From JAWWBG01 sp033721095 (GTDB lineage: Bacteria; Actinomycetota; Nitriliruptoria; Nitriliruptorales; Nitriliruptoraceae), in the NCBI GenBank assembly GCA_033721095.1, contig JAWWBG010000052.1, positions 1 through 13,405 of the forward strand: a stretch of 13,405 bases of DNA. Reading direction: 5' to 3'. Below are positions 1 to 7,202 of this stretch, one piece after another; position 1 is the first letter of the stretch; each line of letters starts with the position of its first letter. Under the pieces are notes generated by a model. That model had not been told where the DNA came from, ran no database searches, and saw only the letters and a list, made by a program, of their open reading frames with translations. A program made the translations under genes and the position numbers.

Positions 1-563
1 AGGCCGACAACATCCGCCCGCAGGACGTGCTCCGCGTGCTCGACGCCGCCCAGCGGCACTTCGACTACGAGATCGTCGACACGCCGACCGGCCTCGGCGA
101 GGCCGTGCTCGCCGCCCTCGATCGCTCCGAGCACCTGTTCGTGCTGGCGGCCCTCGACCTGCCGTCGGTGCGGAACCTGCGGTTGTTCCTCCAGACCCTC
201 GATCGCCTCCGCATCCCCACCGACGACATCTCGGTCCTCCTCAACAAGGACCAGACGGGCGTCGGCATCGACGCCGCACAGGTCGAGAAGCTCTTTCCCG
301 GCGGCTTCCGCGCCAAGATCCCGTTCGACCGCGAGGTTCCCAAGTCGATGAACCTCGGGGTGCCGGTCGTGTTCTCCACCCCGACCGGGCAGGTCGCCCA
401 GCAGATCATGGAGAGCATGCTGCCGTGGGTGCCCAGCTCCGCCGCCCAGGCACTGCGCGACGAGCTCGCCCGTGCGGGCGGCAAGTCCGTCCTCAAGCGC
501 TGGCGCCAACGCCGCCACAACCGCAAGGCCAGGGTCGAGGTCGCACTCGACGCGGAAGGCTGA
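1..563 (+). CDS. cpaE: CpaE/TadZ-like pilus assembly ATPase, 3' part
   Basis: This is the C-terminal 186 residues of a MinD/ParA-type protein of the CpaE/TadZ family, open at the left edge of the window. The frame runs on upstream of the first possible GTG (base 27), so that GTG is not the real start. What is visible fits the family: FDYEIVDTP followed by LAALD marks the Walker B region, then come the VLLNKD strand, the IPFDREVP segment and the MNLGVPVV segment near the end of the ATPase fold. The Walker A loop and any receiver domain lie outside the window. In known Tad systems this protein localises the pilus machine to a site on the inner membrane. The last 25 or so residues are strongly basic (KRWRQRRHNRKAR). 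The stop is 3 bases before tadA, and the tadA Shine-Dalgarno lies inside this gene, so the two are co-translated. Confidence 0.85.
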   Translation, partial: ADNIRPQDVLRVLDAAQRHFDYEIVDTPTGLGEAVLAALDRSEHLFVLAALDLPSVRNLRLFLQTLDRLRIPTDDISVLLNKDQTGVGIDAAQVEKLFPGGFRAKIPFDREVPKSMNLGVPVVFSTPTGQVAQQIMESMLPWVPSSAAQALRDELARAGGKSVLKRWRQRRHNRKARVEVALDAEG

Positions 564-566
564 TCC

Positions 567-2171
567 ATGGCAACCCGCAAGCCGGCTCGCTCGCGCGGCC
601 TGGTCGCCGAGGACGGGGGCCTGGAGGGTCTCGAGGAGATCCTCGAGGAGGTCGGCGCCGGCGAGCTCGAGCCCGAGCGCCCCTCCGAGGAGCCTGCTCC
701 GGTCGAGCCAGCCGCCCCCGACGAGCCGGCCGAGGAGCAGCCCGAGTCACCGCCGCGAGGTCGCGGCCTCCAGGCCCGGACTGCCGCTGCCGCCCAGGAA
801 CCGGTCCGCCCCTCGGGCCGTCGCCAGATCGGCGGTCGCCGCCGGACCGAGGAGACGCGAACGGTCACCGAGGAGGAGCATCGCTGGGCGGACGCACGGC
901 GCGTGGCCCGCGAGGTGATCCTTGCCGAGCTCGCACCCAAGATGGCCGGCCCGGACCGGCTCGAGGGCACGGAGCTCGAAGAGGAGATCATGGCGGTCGC
1001 CGACCGCGTGCTGCGTCGTGACGACATCAACATTCCGGCCTCGCAGCGCAAGACCTTCATCGAGAACTTCCTCAGTGACACGCTCGGCTACGGCCCGCTG
1101 GACGAGCTGTTGACCGACCCGGATGTCAACGAGGTGATGTGCAACGCCTACAACGACGTCTGGATCGAGCGCAAGGGCAAGCTGGTCCAGACCGACGTGA
1201 AGTTCGCCGACGACGCCTCGTACCGGGCCGTCATCGAGCGGATCGTGTCAGCCGTCGGACGCCGGGTGGACGAGTCCAGTCCCATGGTCGACGCCCGCCT
1301 GCCCGACGGCTCGCGCGTGAACGCGATCATCCCGCCGCTGGCCCTCAAGGGCGCCGTCCTGACGATCCGGCGCTTCTCGGAGGATCCGTTCACGGCGCAG
1401 GACCTGATCTCGTTCGGGACGATGTCGGACGACATGGCCGTCCTGCTCGAGGCGGCGGTCCGCGGCAAGCTCAACATGCTGGTGTCCGGCGGGACGGGGA
1501 CCGGCAAGACGACGCTGCTGAACGTGCTCTCCCGGTTCATCCCCGAGGACGAACGGATCGTCACGGTCGAGGACTCTGCCGAGCTCCAGCTCCAGCAACC
1601 CCACGTCATCTCGCTGGAGTCCCGGCCGGCGAACACCGAGGGCCGTGGCGAGGTGACCATCCGCGACCTGGTCCGCAACACGTTGCGGATGCGGCCCGAC
1701 CGAATCGTCATCGGCGAGTGTCGTGGTGGCGAGGCCCTCGACATGCTCCAGGCCATGAACACGGGCCACGAGGGTTCGCTGACGACGATTCACGCGAACA
1801 GCGCACGGGACGCCTTGACGCGCCTGGAGATGCTGGTGCTCATGGCGGGGTTCGAGCTTCCCGAGAAGGCCATCCGCGAGCAGATCGCGAGTGCCATCGA
1901 CGTCATCATCCAGATCCAGCGCCTCCCCGACGGTTCCCGCAAGGTCACGTCCGTCCAGGAGATCCAGGGCATGGAGGATCGCGCCGTCCTCCTCCAGGAG
2001 ATCTACCGCTACGACCCGCGTACCGACGACAACGGTCGCTACACCGGCGCCGCCGAGCCAACCGGTCTCCGACCCAAGTTCCTCGAACAGATGAAGGCCC
2101 ACGGGATCACCGTGCCCTCCGAGATCCTGCGTCCGCGTGCGGCGAAGCCACGCGTCGCCAAGAAGAGCTGA
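567..2171 (+). CDS. tadA: TadA/CpaF-type pilus motor ATPase
   Basis: A 534-aa secretion ATPase of the GspE/VirB11 superfamily, CpaF/TadA branch. In Tad systems this hexameric cytoplasmic ATPase drives extension, and probably retraction, of the Flp pilus. The ATG has a good Shine-Dalgarno (GGAAGG, 554-559, spacing 7). The catalytic core is intact: Walker A GGTGTGKT at residues 308-315, the acidic TVED box at 333-336, Walker B RIVIGE at 379-384 and the His box TIHANS with His409. The N-terminal domain (about residues 100-290, including GYGPLDELL and VNEVMCN) is typical of CpaF. Residues 10-95 are an acidic, proline-rich, probably disordered extension, which makes the protein longer than the usual 450-480 aa. 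One base separates its stop from the tadB start. Confidence 0.95.
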   Translation: MATRKPARSRGLVAEDGGLEGLEEILEEVGAGELEPERPSEEPAPVEPAAPDEPAEEQPESPPRGRGLQARTAAAAQEPVRPSGRRQIGGRRRTEETRTVTEEEHRWADARRVAREVILAELAPKMAGPDRLEGTELEEEIMAVADRVLRRDDINIPASQRKTFIENFLSDTLGYGPLDELLTDPDVNEVMCNAYNDVWIERKGKLVQTDVKFADDASYRAVIERIVSAVGRRVDESSPMVDARLPDGSRVNAIIPPLALKGAVLTIRRFSEDPFTAQDLISFGTMSDDMAVLLEAAVRGKLNMLVSGGTGTGKTTLLNVLSRFIPEDERIVTVEDSAELQLQQPHVISLESRPANTEGRGEVTIRDLVRNTLRMRPDRIVIGECRGGEALDMLQAMNTGHEGSLTTIHANSARDALTRLEMLVLMAGFELPEKAIREQIASAIDVIIQIQRLPDGSRKVTSVQEIQGMEDRAVLLQEIYRYDPRTDDNGRYTGAAEPTGLRPKFLEQMKAHGITVPSEILRPRAAKPRVAKKS

Positions 2172-2172
2172 C

Positions 2173-3129
2173 ATGGAGCTGGTGGCGGCGCTCGTTGTCG
2201 CGGCGGGCATGACCACCGTGGTCGTCGCCCTGTTGTTGCGGGCTCGCGCCCGCGAGCAGGAGCTCATGCAGATCCTCGAGATGCCCTTCGCGGAGGAGGA
2301 CATCGTCCCCGAGGAGGTCGTGCAGCGACTCGGGCTCCTCCAGCCCGGTGCCGGTGCCGTCGACCTGATGCTGGAGCGTCTCGACCTGGCCGAGAACCTC
2401 GCCCGCAAGCTCGAGTCGGCACGGATCCCGCTGCGACCCGGCGAGTTCGGTCTCGGCGTTGCCCTGGCGGCAGCCGCGATCGCGACCTGGCTGCTCGCGC
2501 TGTCCAACCAGCTGCTGTTCGGGATCCTCGGGCTCATCGTGGTCCCCGTCCTTGCCTCGGCCTGGCTGAACATCCGGATCGCGCGACGCGAGAAGGCCTT
2601 CGAGGAACAGCTGCCCAACGCCCTGTCGCTGATCGCCTCGTCGCTGCAGGCCGGCCACACGCTGTTGCGGGCCATCCAGCTGCTGATCACCGAGTCGCAG
2701 CCGCCGATCTCGGAGGAGTTCGAGCGCACCGTCGCGGAGACACGGCTGGGTGTGCCGCTGCCCGACGCACTGCTGCGCATGTCGGATCGCATCCAGTCAC
2801 GCGACTTCGAATGGGTCGTCCACGCGGTCAAGATCCAACAGACCGTCGGCGGCGAGCTCGCCGAGCTGCTGTTCACGCTTGCCGACTTCATGCGCGACCG
2901 AGAGGAGGTCCGTCGCGAGGTCCGCGTGCTGACGGCGGAAGGCCGGCTGTCCGCCTACATCCTGTCGGCCCTGCCACTGTTCGTGGCCGGCTGGGTGCAG
3001 ATGACCAACCCGGACTACCTGTCCGCGCTGTTCTCGGGGCTGGGGCTCATCGCACTGGTCGCCGGGATCCTCCTGAGCGGCATCGGGCTGTGGGTCATCC
3101 TCCGGATGGTCAAGGCGGTGGACCTGTGA
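2173..3129 (+). CDS. tadB: TadB, inner-membrane platform protein of the Tad pilus
   Basis: A 318-aa membrane protein with a type II secretion F (GspF/T2SSF) domain. In Tad systems TadB and TadC form the platform on which the TadA motor acts. Hydrophobic segments lie at about residues 3-23, 92-112, 114-133, 259-275 and 289-311. The cytoplasmic T2SSF domain spans about 146-270, with LPNALSLIASSLQAGHTL at its start and GVPLPDALLRMSDR after it. I chose the ATG at 2173, one base after the tadA stop, with a GA-rich Shine-Dalgarno (AAGAAGAG) in the tadA tail. The frame is open 12 codons further up, but those residues are Arg-rich and would overlap tadA. It is assigned TadB rather than TadC by gene order and by the placement of two helices before the domain. 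Confidence 0.93.
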   Translation: MELVAALVVAAGMTTVVVALLLRARAREQELMQILEMPFAEEDIVPEEVVQRLGLLQPGAGAVDLMLERLDLAENLARKLESARIPLRPGEFGLGVALAAAAIATWLLALSNQLLFGILGLIVVPVLASAWLNIRIARREKAFEEQLPNALSLIASSLQAGHTLLRAIQLLITESQPPISEEFERTVAETRLGVPLPDALLRMSDRIQSRDFEWVVHAVKIQQTVGGELAELLFTLADFMRDREEVRREVRVLTAEGRLSAYILSALPLFVAGWVQMTNPDYLSALFSGLGLIALVAGILLSGIGLWVILRMVKAVDL

Positions 3130-4061
3130 CCGGCTTCGAACTCGTGGCCGGAGCCGTGATCGTCCTCGTCGGGCTCTGGCTGATGCAGGCAGGTTTCCGC
3201 GAGCGCGCCAGCGACTCGTTGGAGCAGGTGCTGGCCGACATCGACGGCGGCATCGCCCAGGGACCACTCGACGAGTACCAGGAGCGGCTCGAGGAGAGCC
3301 TGTTCGCCCGTGTGGCCAAGCCGATTGCCGACCTGGTCACCCGCAGCCTGTCCGCCCTGCTGCCGTCCAACCACATCGAGACCCTGCGGCACAAGATCGT
3401 CCTCGCCGGACTCGCCGGCCGGATCTCCGCCGAGGAGTTCCTGAGCCTCCAGATGCTGGCGGGCCTCGCGGGCATCACGGTCGCGGTCGTGGGCCCAGCC
3501 GTGATCCCGTTCGACGCCACCGCACAGCGTGTGTTCATCGGCATTCTCGGCGGCGCCGCCGTGGCCGCGCTGCCGAACGCCCGCCTGTCGAGCGCCCGCG
3601 AGGACCGGGTCGACTCGATCACCAGCGACCTGCCGGATGCCCTCGACCTGTTGGCCATCTCGGTCGAGGCCGGTGTCAGCTTCGAATCGGGCATGGCCGC
3701 GGTCACCGAACGCTTCGACACGCCCTTGGGCCACGAGCTCGCGCACGTGCTGAGCGAGATGGAGCTGGGCCTGTCCCGAGCGGAAGCCCTGCGCAACCTG
3801 TCCGCCCGCACCGAGGTCCCGGACCTGTCGGGCTTCGTGCTCGCGATGGTCCAGGCCGACGCACTCGGCATGCCGATGAGCCGCACCCTCAAGACCCAGG
3901 CCGAGGAGATGCGGCGCCGCCGGCGCCAGCGGGCCCGTGAGGCCGCCGCCAAGCTCCCGGTCAAGCTCCTCTTCCCCCTGATGATGTTCATCCTCCCGTC
4001 GCTGTTCATCGTGATCCTCGGCCCGGCGGCGATCCGGATCGCCGAGACGCTGCTGGCGTGA
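3126..4061 (+). CDS. tadC: TadC, second platform protein of the Tad pilus
   Basis: A 311-aa protein with the same architecture as TadB: one N-terminal helix (about 4-20), a charged stretch, two helices (107-128, 134-150), a T2SSF domain (about 168-280) and a C-terminal helix (281-302). The domain has the family pattern LPDALDLLAISVEAGVSFESG and later a basic helix (EEMRRRRRQRAREAAAKLPVK) that is typical of TadC. The start is GTG at 3126, overlapping the tadB stop as GTGA. The frame is open much further upstream, but only as a shadow of tadB. TadC is thought to pair with TadB in the inner membrane and pass motor motion to the pilin. The gene is followed by the only real gap in the operon. Confidence 0.93.
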   Translation: MTGFELVAGAVIVLVGLWLMQAGFRERASDSLEQVLADIDGGIAQGPLDEYQERLEESLFARVAKPIADLVTRSLSALLPSNHIETLRHKIVLAGLAGRISAEEFLSLQMLAGLAGITVAVVGPAVIPFDATAQRVFIGILGGAAVAALPNARLSSAREDRVDSITSDLPDALDLLAISVEAGVSFESGMAAVTERFDTPLGHELAHVLSEMELGLSRAEALRNLSARTEVPDLSGFVLAMVQADALGMPMSRTLKTQAEEMRRRRRQRAREAAAKLPVKLLFPLMMFILPSLFIVILGPAAIRIAETLLA

Positions 4062-4083
4062 TGAGGACGCTGACCAGCCGTGT

Positions 4084-4114
4084 TGGGCCATGGACAAATC
4101 CTCCGATTGGCCCA
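4084..4114. repeat. Inverted repeat TGGGCCA/TGGCCCA in the tadC-flp gap
   Basis: A perfect 7-bp inverted repeat: TGGGCCA at 4084-4090 and TGGCCCA at 4108-4114, separated by 17 bases. The centres of the arms are 24 bp apart, a little over two helical turns. It lies about 60-90 bases before the flp start, outside any confident gene. It could be an operator or part of the leader RNA of a separate flp transcript. No convincing -35/-10 pair is visible beside it. Seven-base arms can arise by chance at this GC content. Confidence 0.4.
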
Positions 4115-4130
4115 TCCGAACCACCCCCGG

Positions 4131-4166
4131 CCTGGTCGACACTGACAGTGGGCCGGTTCGACCAGG
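4131..4166 (+). promoter_or_regulatory. Hairpin overlapping the flp ribosome-binding site
   Basis: A perfect 9-bp inverted repeat: CCTGGTCGA at 4131-4139 and TCGACCAGG at 4158-4166, with an 18-base loop. The right arm ends in AGG, which is the first part of the flp Shine-Dalgarno AGGA (4164-4167, 7 bases before the ATG at 4175). In the mRNA the stem would pair with and hide the site. The loop holds a smaller dyad, CACTGACAGTG (4140-4150), which could fold as a nested hairpin. Folding would lower Flp translation, or keep Flp output apart from that of the upstream genes. The sequence shows only the repeat and its overlap; the regulatory role is inferred. Confidence 0.5.
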
Positions 4167-4174
4167 ACAGCGCG

Positions 4175-4366
4175 ATGAGCGATCGACGTCGTGACGAGGG
4201 CGCAGTCACGGTCGAGTACGGGCTGGTCGTGGCCGCCGTCGGTGCGCTGCTCATCGCCGTGCTGCTGGTCCTCGGCGACCAGCTCGTCGAGGTCTACAAC
4301 CTGCTCGTCGACAAGACGCTCGCCGAGCGCGTCGACACGACGATCAATGCCGTGGTCCTGCCATGA
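4175..4366 (+). CDS. flp: Flp-type major pilin prepilin
   Basis: A 63-aa prepilin of the Flp (type IVb/IVc) family, the structural subunit of the Tad pilus. It has a short charged leader, MSDRRRDEG, then AVTVEYGLVVAAVGALLIAVLLVL: Gly9 is the expected cleavage site, and Glu14-Tyr15 are the conserved Glu(+5) and Tyr(+6) of Flp pilins. The hydrophobic helix is followed by a short amphipathic tail. I chose the ATG at 4175 because AGGA lies 7 bases upstream and it gives a normal leader. The frame is open to 4058, but that version would add 39 Pro-rich residues atypical of a pilin leader. It is preceded by two inverted repeats and overlaps the next gene by ATGA. The dedicated prepilin peptidase is not in the window. 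Confidence 0.93.
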   Translation: MSDRRRDEGAVTVEYGLVVAAVGALLIAVLLVLGDQLVEVYNLLVDKTLAERVDTTINAVVLP

Positions 4367-4866
4367 GCAGCCCACGTCCCCGGCGTGCGACACCAGACCG
4401 CGGGGCGGTCATCCTCGAGTTCGCGATCGTGGCAGCCCTGTTCATGACGCTGCTGTGGGGAATCATCGCCTACGGCGTGATCTTCGCCGTCCAGCAGAAC
4501 ATGACCCACGGCGCCAGCGAGGCCGCCCGGGCGACGATCACGCAGGGCGAGCCCAACCGGATCCCCGACGCCTGCTGCCCCGCGTACGGCGTCATCGATG
4601 ACAACGGCGCGGACACCCTTGCCATCGAGGCCTTCGCCATGAACCTGGTCACGACCGACCAGCTGGACTGGCATCCCGACCTCGTGGCCAACGCCACGGT
4701 GACCGTCGATGTCCACGAGTGCGACTACGACCTGGCACTGGACTGCCTGACCGTCGAGATCACCTACCCGTGGGCGACCGCACCCATTGTCCCGGTGCTG
4801 TTCGACGTCGCTGTCCCGGACACCCTGGAGGCCTCCGCGACCGTCCAGCTGAGCCAGGGATCATGA
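4363..4866 (+). CDS. tadE: TadE-like minor pseudopilin
   Basis: A 167-aa protein of the TadE/TadF family, minor pilin-like proteins needed for Flp pilus assembly. A Pro/Arg-rich leader ends in DRG (12-14) and is followed by AVILEFAIVAALFMTLLWGII. Gly14 is followed by Glu at +5, so it may be cut by the same peptidase as Flp. The exported domain has four cysteines (71, 72, 120, 128), which could make two disulfides outside the membrane. The ATG overlaps the flp stop (ATGA) and has no clear Shine-Dalgarno, so translation probably depends on coupling to flp. TadE is the better name than TadF because of the RGA-x-x-x-EFA pattern, but the two are hard to separate by eye. Confidence 0.88.
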   Translation: MSSPRPRRATPDRGAVILEFAIVAALFMTLLWGIIAYGVIFAVQQNMTHGASEAARATITQGEPNRIPDACCPAYGVIDDNGADTLAIEAFAMNLVTTDQLDWHPDLVANATVTVDVHECDYDLALDCLTVEITYPWATAPIVPVLFDVAVPDTLEASATVQLSQGS

Positions 4867-6650
4867 GCGTCGCGCTGCGCAGCCAGCGCGACGGCGGCTC
4901 GATTTCCATCCTGGCCGTCGGGGCCATCGTGGCGGTGATCGCCGCGGCGACGCTCGCCGTGGATCTCGGCCGCGTGGCCTGGTCGAGCCGCGACCAGCAG
5001 GGCGCAACCGATCGTGCCGCGCTGGATGCGTTGCGCGCCATCACGGACCTGTGGAACGTCGAGACCGCGAACTGGAGCGTCAGCAGCGGCTGGGACGCCC
5101 AGGCACGAGCAGAAAACCTCGCTGCAAGCTCACTGGCGGAGAACACGGGCGCCGAGGGGCGCGCCACCGATGCGCGCGTGTCCGAGGTGTACCTGGGCGT
5201 CTGGGATCCCGACGCCAACGAGTTCTGCGTCTGGCACGGCAACATCAGCAACTCGCCCGGCAACTGCCACGACGAGTTCCCATCAGCCGTGTTCGTCCAG
5301 ACGACCTCGAACGTCGAGTCCCTGTTCATCGGCTCGGCGATGACGTCGGGGACGAACCAGGTCGTCAAGGAGGCCATTGCCGTCGTCGAGAACAACGTGT
5401 CCCTCAAGGTCGGCAGCTCCGTCGTCACGATCGACAGTGACGAGGCCACGATCATGAACGAGCTGTGGAGCGACCAGAGCGATCCGGCCCCGAACGTCGG
5501 GTCGGTCAGCCTCGCGGTCGCGGACTACAACGGCCTGATCGGTGCCAACCTCGCCCTCGGTGAGCTCTTCACCGAGCTAGGGATCACGGCCGGTACCCCG
5601 AGCGCTGTCCTCGACTCGTCCACGTTCACGATCGCCAACGTGTTCACGGCCTCGGCCAACGCGCTGACGAACCAGGGCGACGCCGCCAGCCTCACGGCCG
5701 CGACCATCATGACCCAGTTGGCCGCCGACGTGGACAGCTCGTTGACCGTGACGATCGGCGACATCATCAACGTCACGTCCGGCCGGGTTGGCAGCGTCGC
5801 CGACCTCTCGTTCAACATGTTCGACCTCGTGCGCGGCACGCTGGTGGCCGGCAACGGATCGTCGTTCGCCGACGTTGACGGCCTCGAGGCCGTCCTGCCA
5901 GGCGTGACCAGTGCCGGATTCGACCTCGAGGTGATCGAGCCCGAGCAGTTCGCCGCCGGCCCTGCCCGTTGGAATCCCGCTGCGAACGACTGGTTCACGT
6001 GGGCGGAGACGTCACAGCTCGACTTCGACTTCCAGGCGACGCTGAACCCGACCGTCTACCAGGCGTATGACCCGCTGGTGATCTCGCTGCCCTTGCACGT
6101 CGACGGCGGCCAGGCACGCGCTGCCGCGACCAACGCGTGGTGCCTCAACGATGGCACGACCCGCGGCGCCCAGTCAGAGACGACCACCGCAGCGGCCACG
6201 GCGTGGATCGGTGGCGCCAACCCGGGTGACTGGGGAACGGTGGCGACCCTGCGGTACACGCCCCTGATCGGCCCGACGCTCAACATCGCGCAGGTGCAGA
6301 TCCGAGTCACCGAAGCCGCTGCACCATCGACGTTCATCGGCGTCCACGACCCACTGCCCGAGACGGTCTCGGGCGGTGGCACGACCATCGACATCGCCGG
6401 GATGCTCGATCCGGGCAACTACCAGGTCCAGGTCGTGCTGCTGCCCGATGCAGCCCTCGATCCGCTCGGCCTGCTCAACCCGGCCACGCTCGCGAGCGAC
6501 GTCGTGGCAGCCCTCCGCCCGGTGTTGGCGGCGGTGGACACGAACGTCGTGCAGCCAGTCGCCAACCTGACGGGCCTGCACCTCGGGGCCGCCGACACGA
6601 CCCTCGACAAGGATGGTGAGTGCGGCGGCGGGCGGATCCTGGTCAAGTAG
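4863..6650 (+). CDS. TadG-like membrane-anchored pilus assembly protein
   Basis: A 595-aa protein that begins with a TadG-like N-terminal module: GGSISILAVGAIVAVI, a helix at about 13-35, then VDLGR and DQQGATDRAALDAL, the pattern of the putative Flp pilus-assembly TadG N-terminal domain. The remaining 530 residues should lie outside the membrane. They are rich in Thr, Val, Ala and Asn, have few Lys, and contain one Cys pair (122, 135) and later single cysteines. A region near 205-330 (SVSLAVADYNGLIGANLALG) resembles repeats I recall from other TadG-related proteins (possibly DUF2134-like), but I cannot confirm this. I see no MIDAS (DxSxS) motif, so it is not an obvious vWA-type TadG. The ATG overlaps the tadE stop (ATGA), with AGGGA just upstream. 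The stop faces a minus-strand gene 30 bases away. Confidence 0.85.
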   Translation: MSVALRSQRDGGSISILAVGAIVAVIAAATLAVDLGRVAWSSRDQQGATDRAALDALRAITDLWNVETANWSVSSGWDAQARAENLAASSLAENTGAEGRATDARVSEVYLGVWDPDANEFCVWHGNISNSPGNCHDEFPSAVFVQTTSNVESLFIGSAMTSGTNQVVKEAIAVVENNVSLKVGSSVVTIDSDEATIMNELWSDQSDPAPNVGSVSLAVADYNGLIGANLALGELFTELGITAGTPSAVLDSSTFTIANVFTASANALTNQGDAASLTAATIMTQLAADVDSSLTVTIGDIINVTSGRVGSVADLSFNMFDLVRGTLVAGNGSSFADVDGLEAVLPGVTSAGFDLEVIEPEQFAAGPARWNPAANDWFTWAETSQLDFDFQATLNPTVYQAYDPLVISLPLHVDGGQARAAATNAWCLNDGTTRGAQSETTTAAATAWIGGANPGDWGTVATLRYTPLIGPTLNIAQVQIRVTEAAAPSTFIGVHDPLPETVSGGGTTIDIAGMLDPGNYQVQVVLLPDAALDPLGLLNPATLASDVVAALRPVLAAVDTNVVQPVANLTGLHLGAADTTLDKDGECGGGRILVK

Positions 6651-6684
6651 GCCGCGACCGGGGGCGCCGTGAGCGAACGGCTAC
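6647..6684. terminator. Weak hairpin across a convergent junction
   Basis: GTAG-G-CCG (6647-6654, one bulged G) can pair with CGGCTAC (6678-6684): 7 bp around a 23-base loop. The stem covers the stop codons of both the TadG-like gene and the opposing 122-aa gene. There is no T tract on either strand. The position fits a shared terminator, but the stem is short and the loop is large. Confidence 0.25.
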
Positions 6685-7049
6685 AGGGACTCGCCCGTCT
6701 CGTCGAGGAGCGCGCGGATCTCGGCGAGGCGACGACCGGCATCGTCGAGCTCATCGCTGGTGAGGGCCTCACCCTCTAGCTGCCGGTGCAACATGCCGAT
6801 CTCGACGGCGAGCACCTCGACCTCGGTGCGCACCTCGGCGATCGCGTCCAGCGTTGACAGCGGCCGCGCCCGGATCGCCTCGGCGAGGATCTTCTGGGCT
6901 CGCTCGTCCTCCTCGAGGATCTCGCGGTCCACCCCAGCGGCTTCGAGGAGGGTGTCCAGCGGGGGCAGGGCGCGGTCGAACGGATGCGCAGCGAGGACTT
7001 CCTCGAGCCGCGCCACGGCCTCGTCCCAGGACGAGGGGTCCGCAATCAC
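6681..7049 (-). CDS. Hypothetical acidic helical protein, 122 aa
   Basis: I do not recognise this protein. It is 122 aa, acidic and leucine-rich, and probably all helical, with no signal peptide, membrane segment or cysteine. The heptad-like stretch from about residue 66 to the end (EVRTEVEVLAVEIGMLHRQL, then a second helix ending in LLDETGESL) suggests a helical hairpin or coiled coil. The start is GTG at 7049 with a near-ideal Shine-Dalgarno GGAGG 7 bases upstream (7057-7061 on the plus strand as CCTCC). The frame stays open to 7331, but those 94 residues are Arg/Pro/Ser-rich and look non-coding. The GTG overlaps the stop of the 34-aa ORF as GTGA, so the two are one transcript. A structural or adaptor role is possible; the function is unknown. 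Confidence 0.75.
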   Translation of the reverse strand: MIADPSSWDEAVARLEEVLAAHPFDRALPPLDTLLEAAGVDREILEEDERAQKILAEAIRARPLSTLDAIAEVRTEVEVLAVEIGMLHRQLEGEALTSDELDDAGRRLAEIRALLDETGESL

Positions 7050-7150
7050 AGCCGCACCTCCAAGGCGTCGAGCGTATCGAGGCCCTCGGGCGAATTCGCG
7101 GACGCCACGAACCCTCCGGCAGCCAGTTGGGCCATGGCTACGCTGCTCAT
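7046..7150 (-). CDS. Small ORF, 34 aa, coupled to the 122-aa gene
   Basis: A 34-aa ORF (MSSVAMAQLAAGG at its N terminus, LEVRL at its C terminus). The ATG at 7150 has GGGAGG exactly 7 bases upstream (7158-7163, read on the minus strand), the best Shine-Dalgarno in this part of the window. About 28 of 34 codons end in G or C, fitting the coding bias. Its TGA overlaps the GTG of the next gene (GTGA), the same coupling used elsewhere in this window. The first half is small and hydrophobic (Ala, Gly, Val), the second acidic, and there is no cysteine. It could be a small protein partner, or a leader whose translation sets expression of the 122-aa gene. No modifying enzymes sit nearby to suggest a peptide product. 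Confidence 0.6.
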   Translation of the reverse strand: MSSVAMAQLAAGGFVASANSPEGLDTLDALEVRL

Positions 7151-7202
7151 GACAGCTCCTCCCGGAAGTTTCCGAAGGGCCCGTCGCGGGCGCACGAGAC
7201 CC

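Noticed and set aside
1248..2891. Long open minus-strand frame opposite tadA and tadB
   Set aside because: It is antisense to two clear genes, and its composition is that of a GC-rich shadow, with no recognisable domain or good ribosome-binding site.
4155..4163. GGTTCGACC resembles a tRNA T-arm sequence
   Set aside because: No acceptor, D or anticodon arms can be built around it; it belongs to the flp leader inverted repeat.
4058..4174. Longer flp start giving a 102-aa prepilin
   Set aside because: It would add a Pro-rich stretch unlike Flp leaders and would be translated through both inverted repeats; ATG 4175 has AGGA at the right distance.
5600..5760. Possible vWA MIDAS in the TadG-like protein (LDSST, VDSSL)
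   Set aside because: Neither is a DxSxS in the right context after a hydrophobic strand, and the downstream Thr and Asp motifs are missing.
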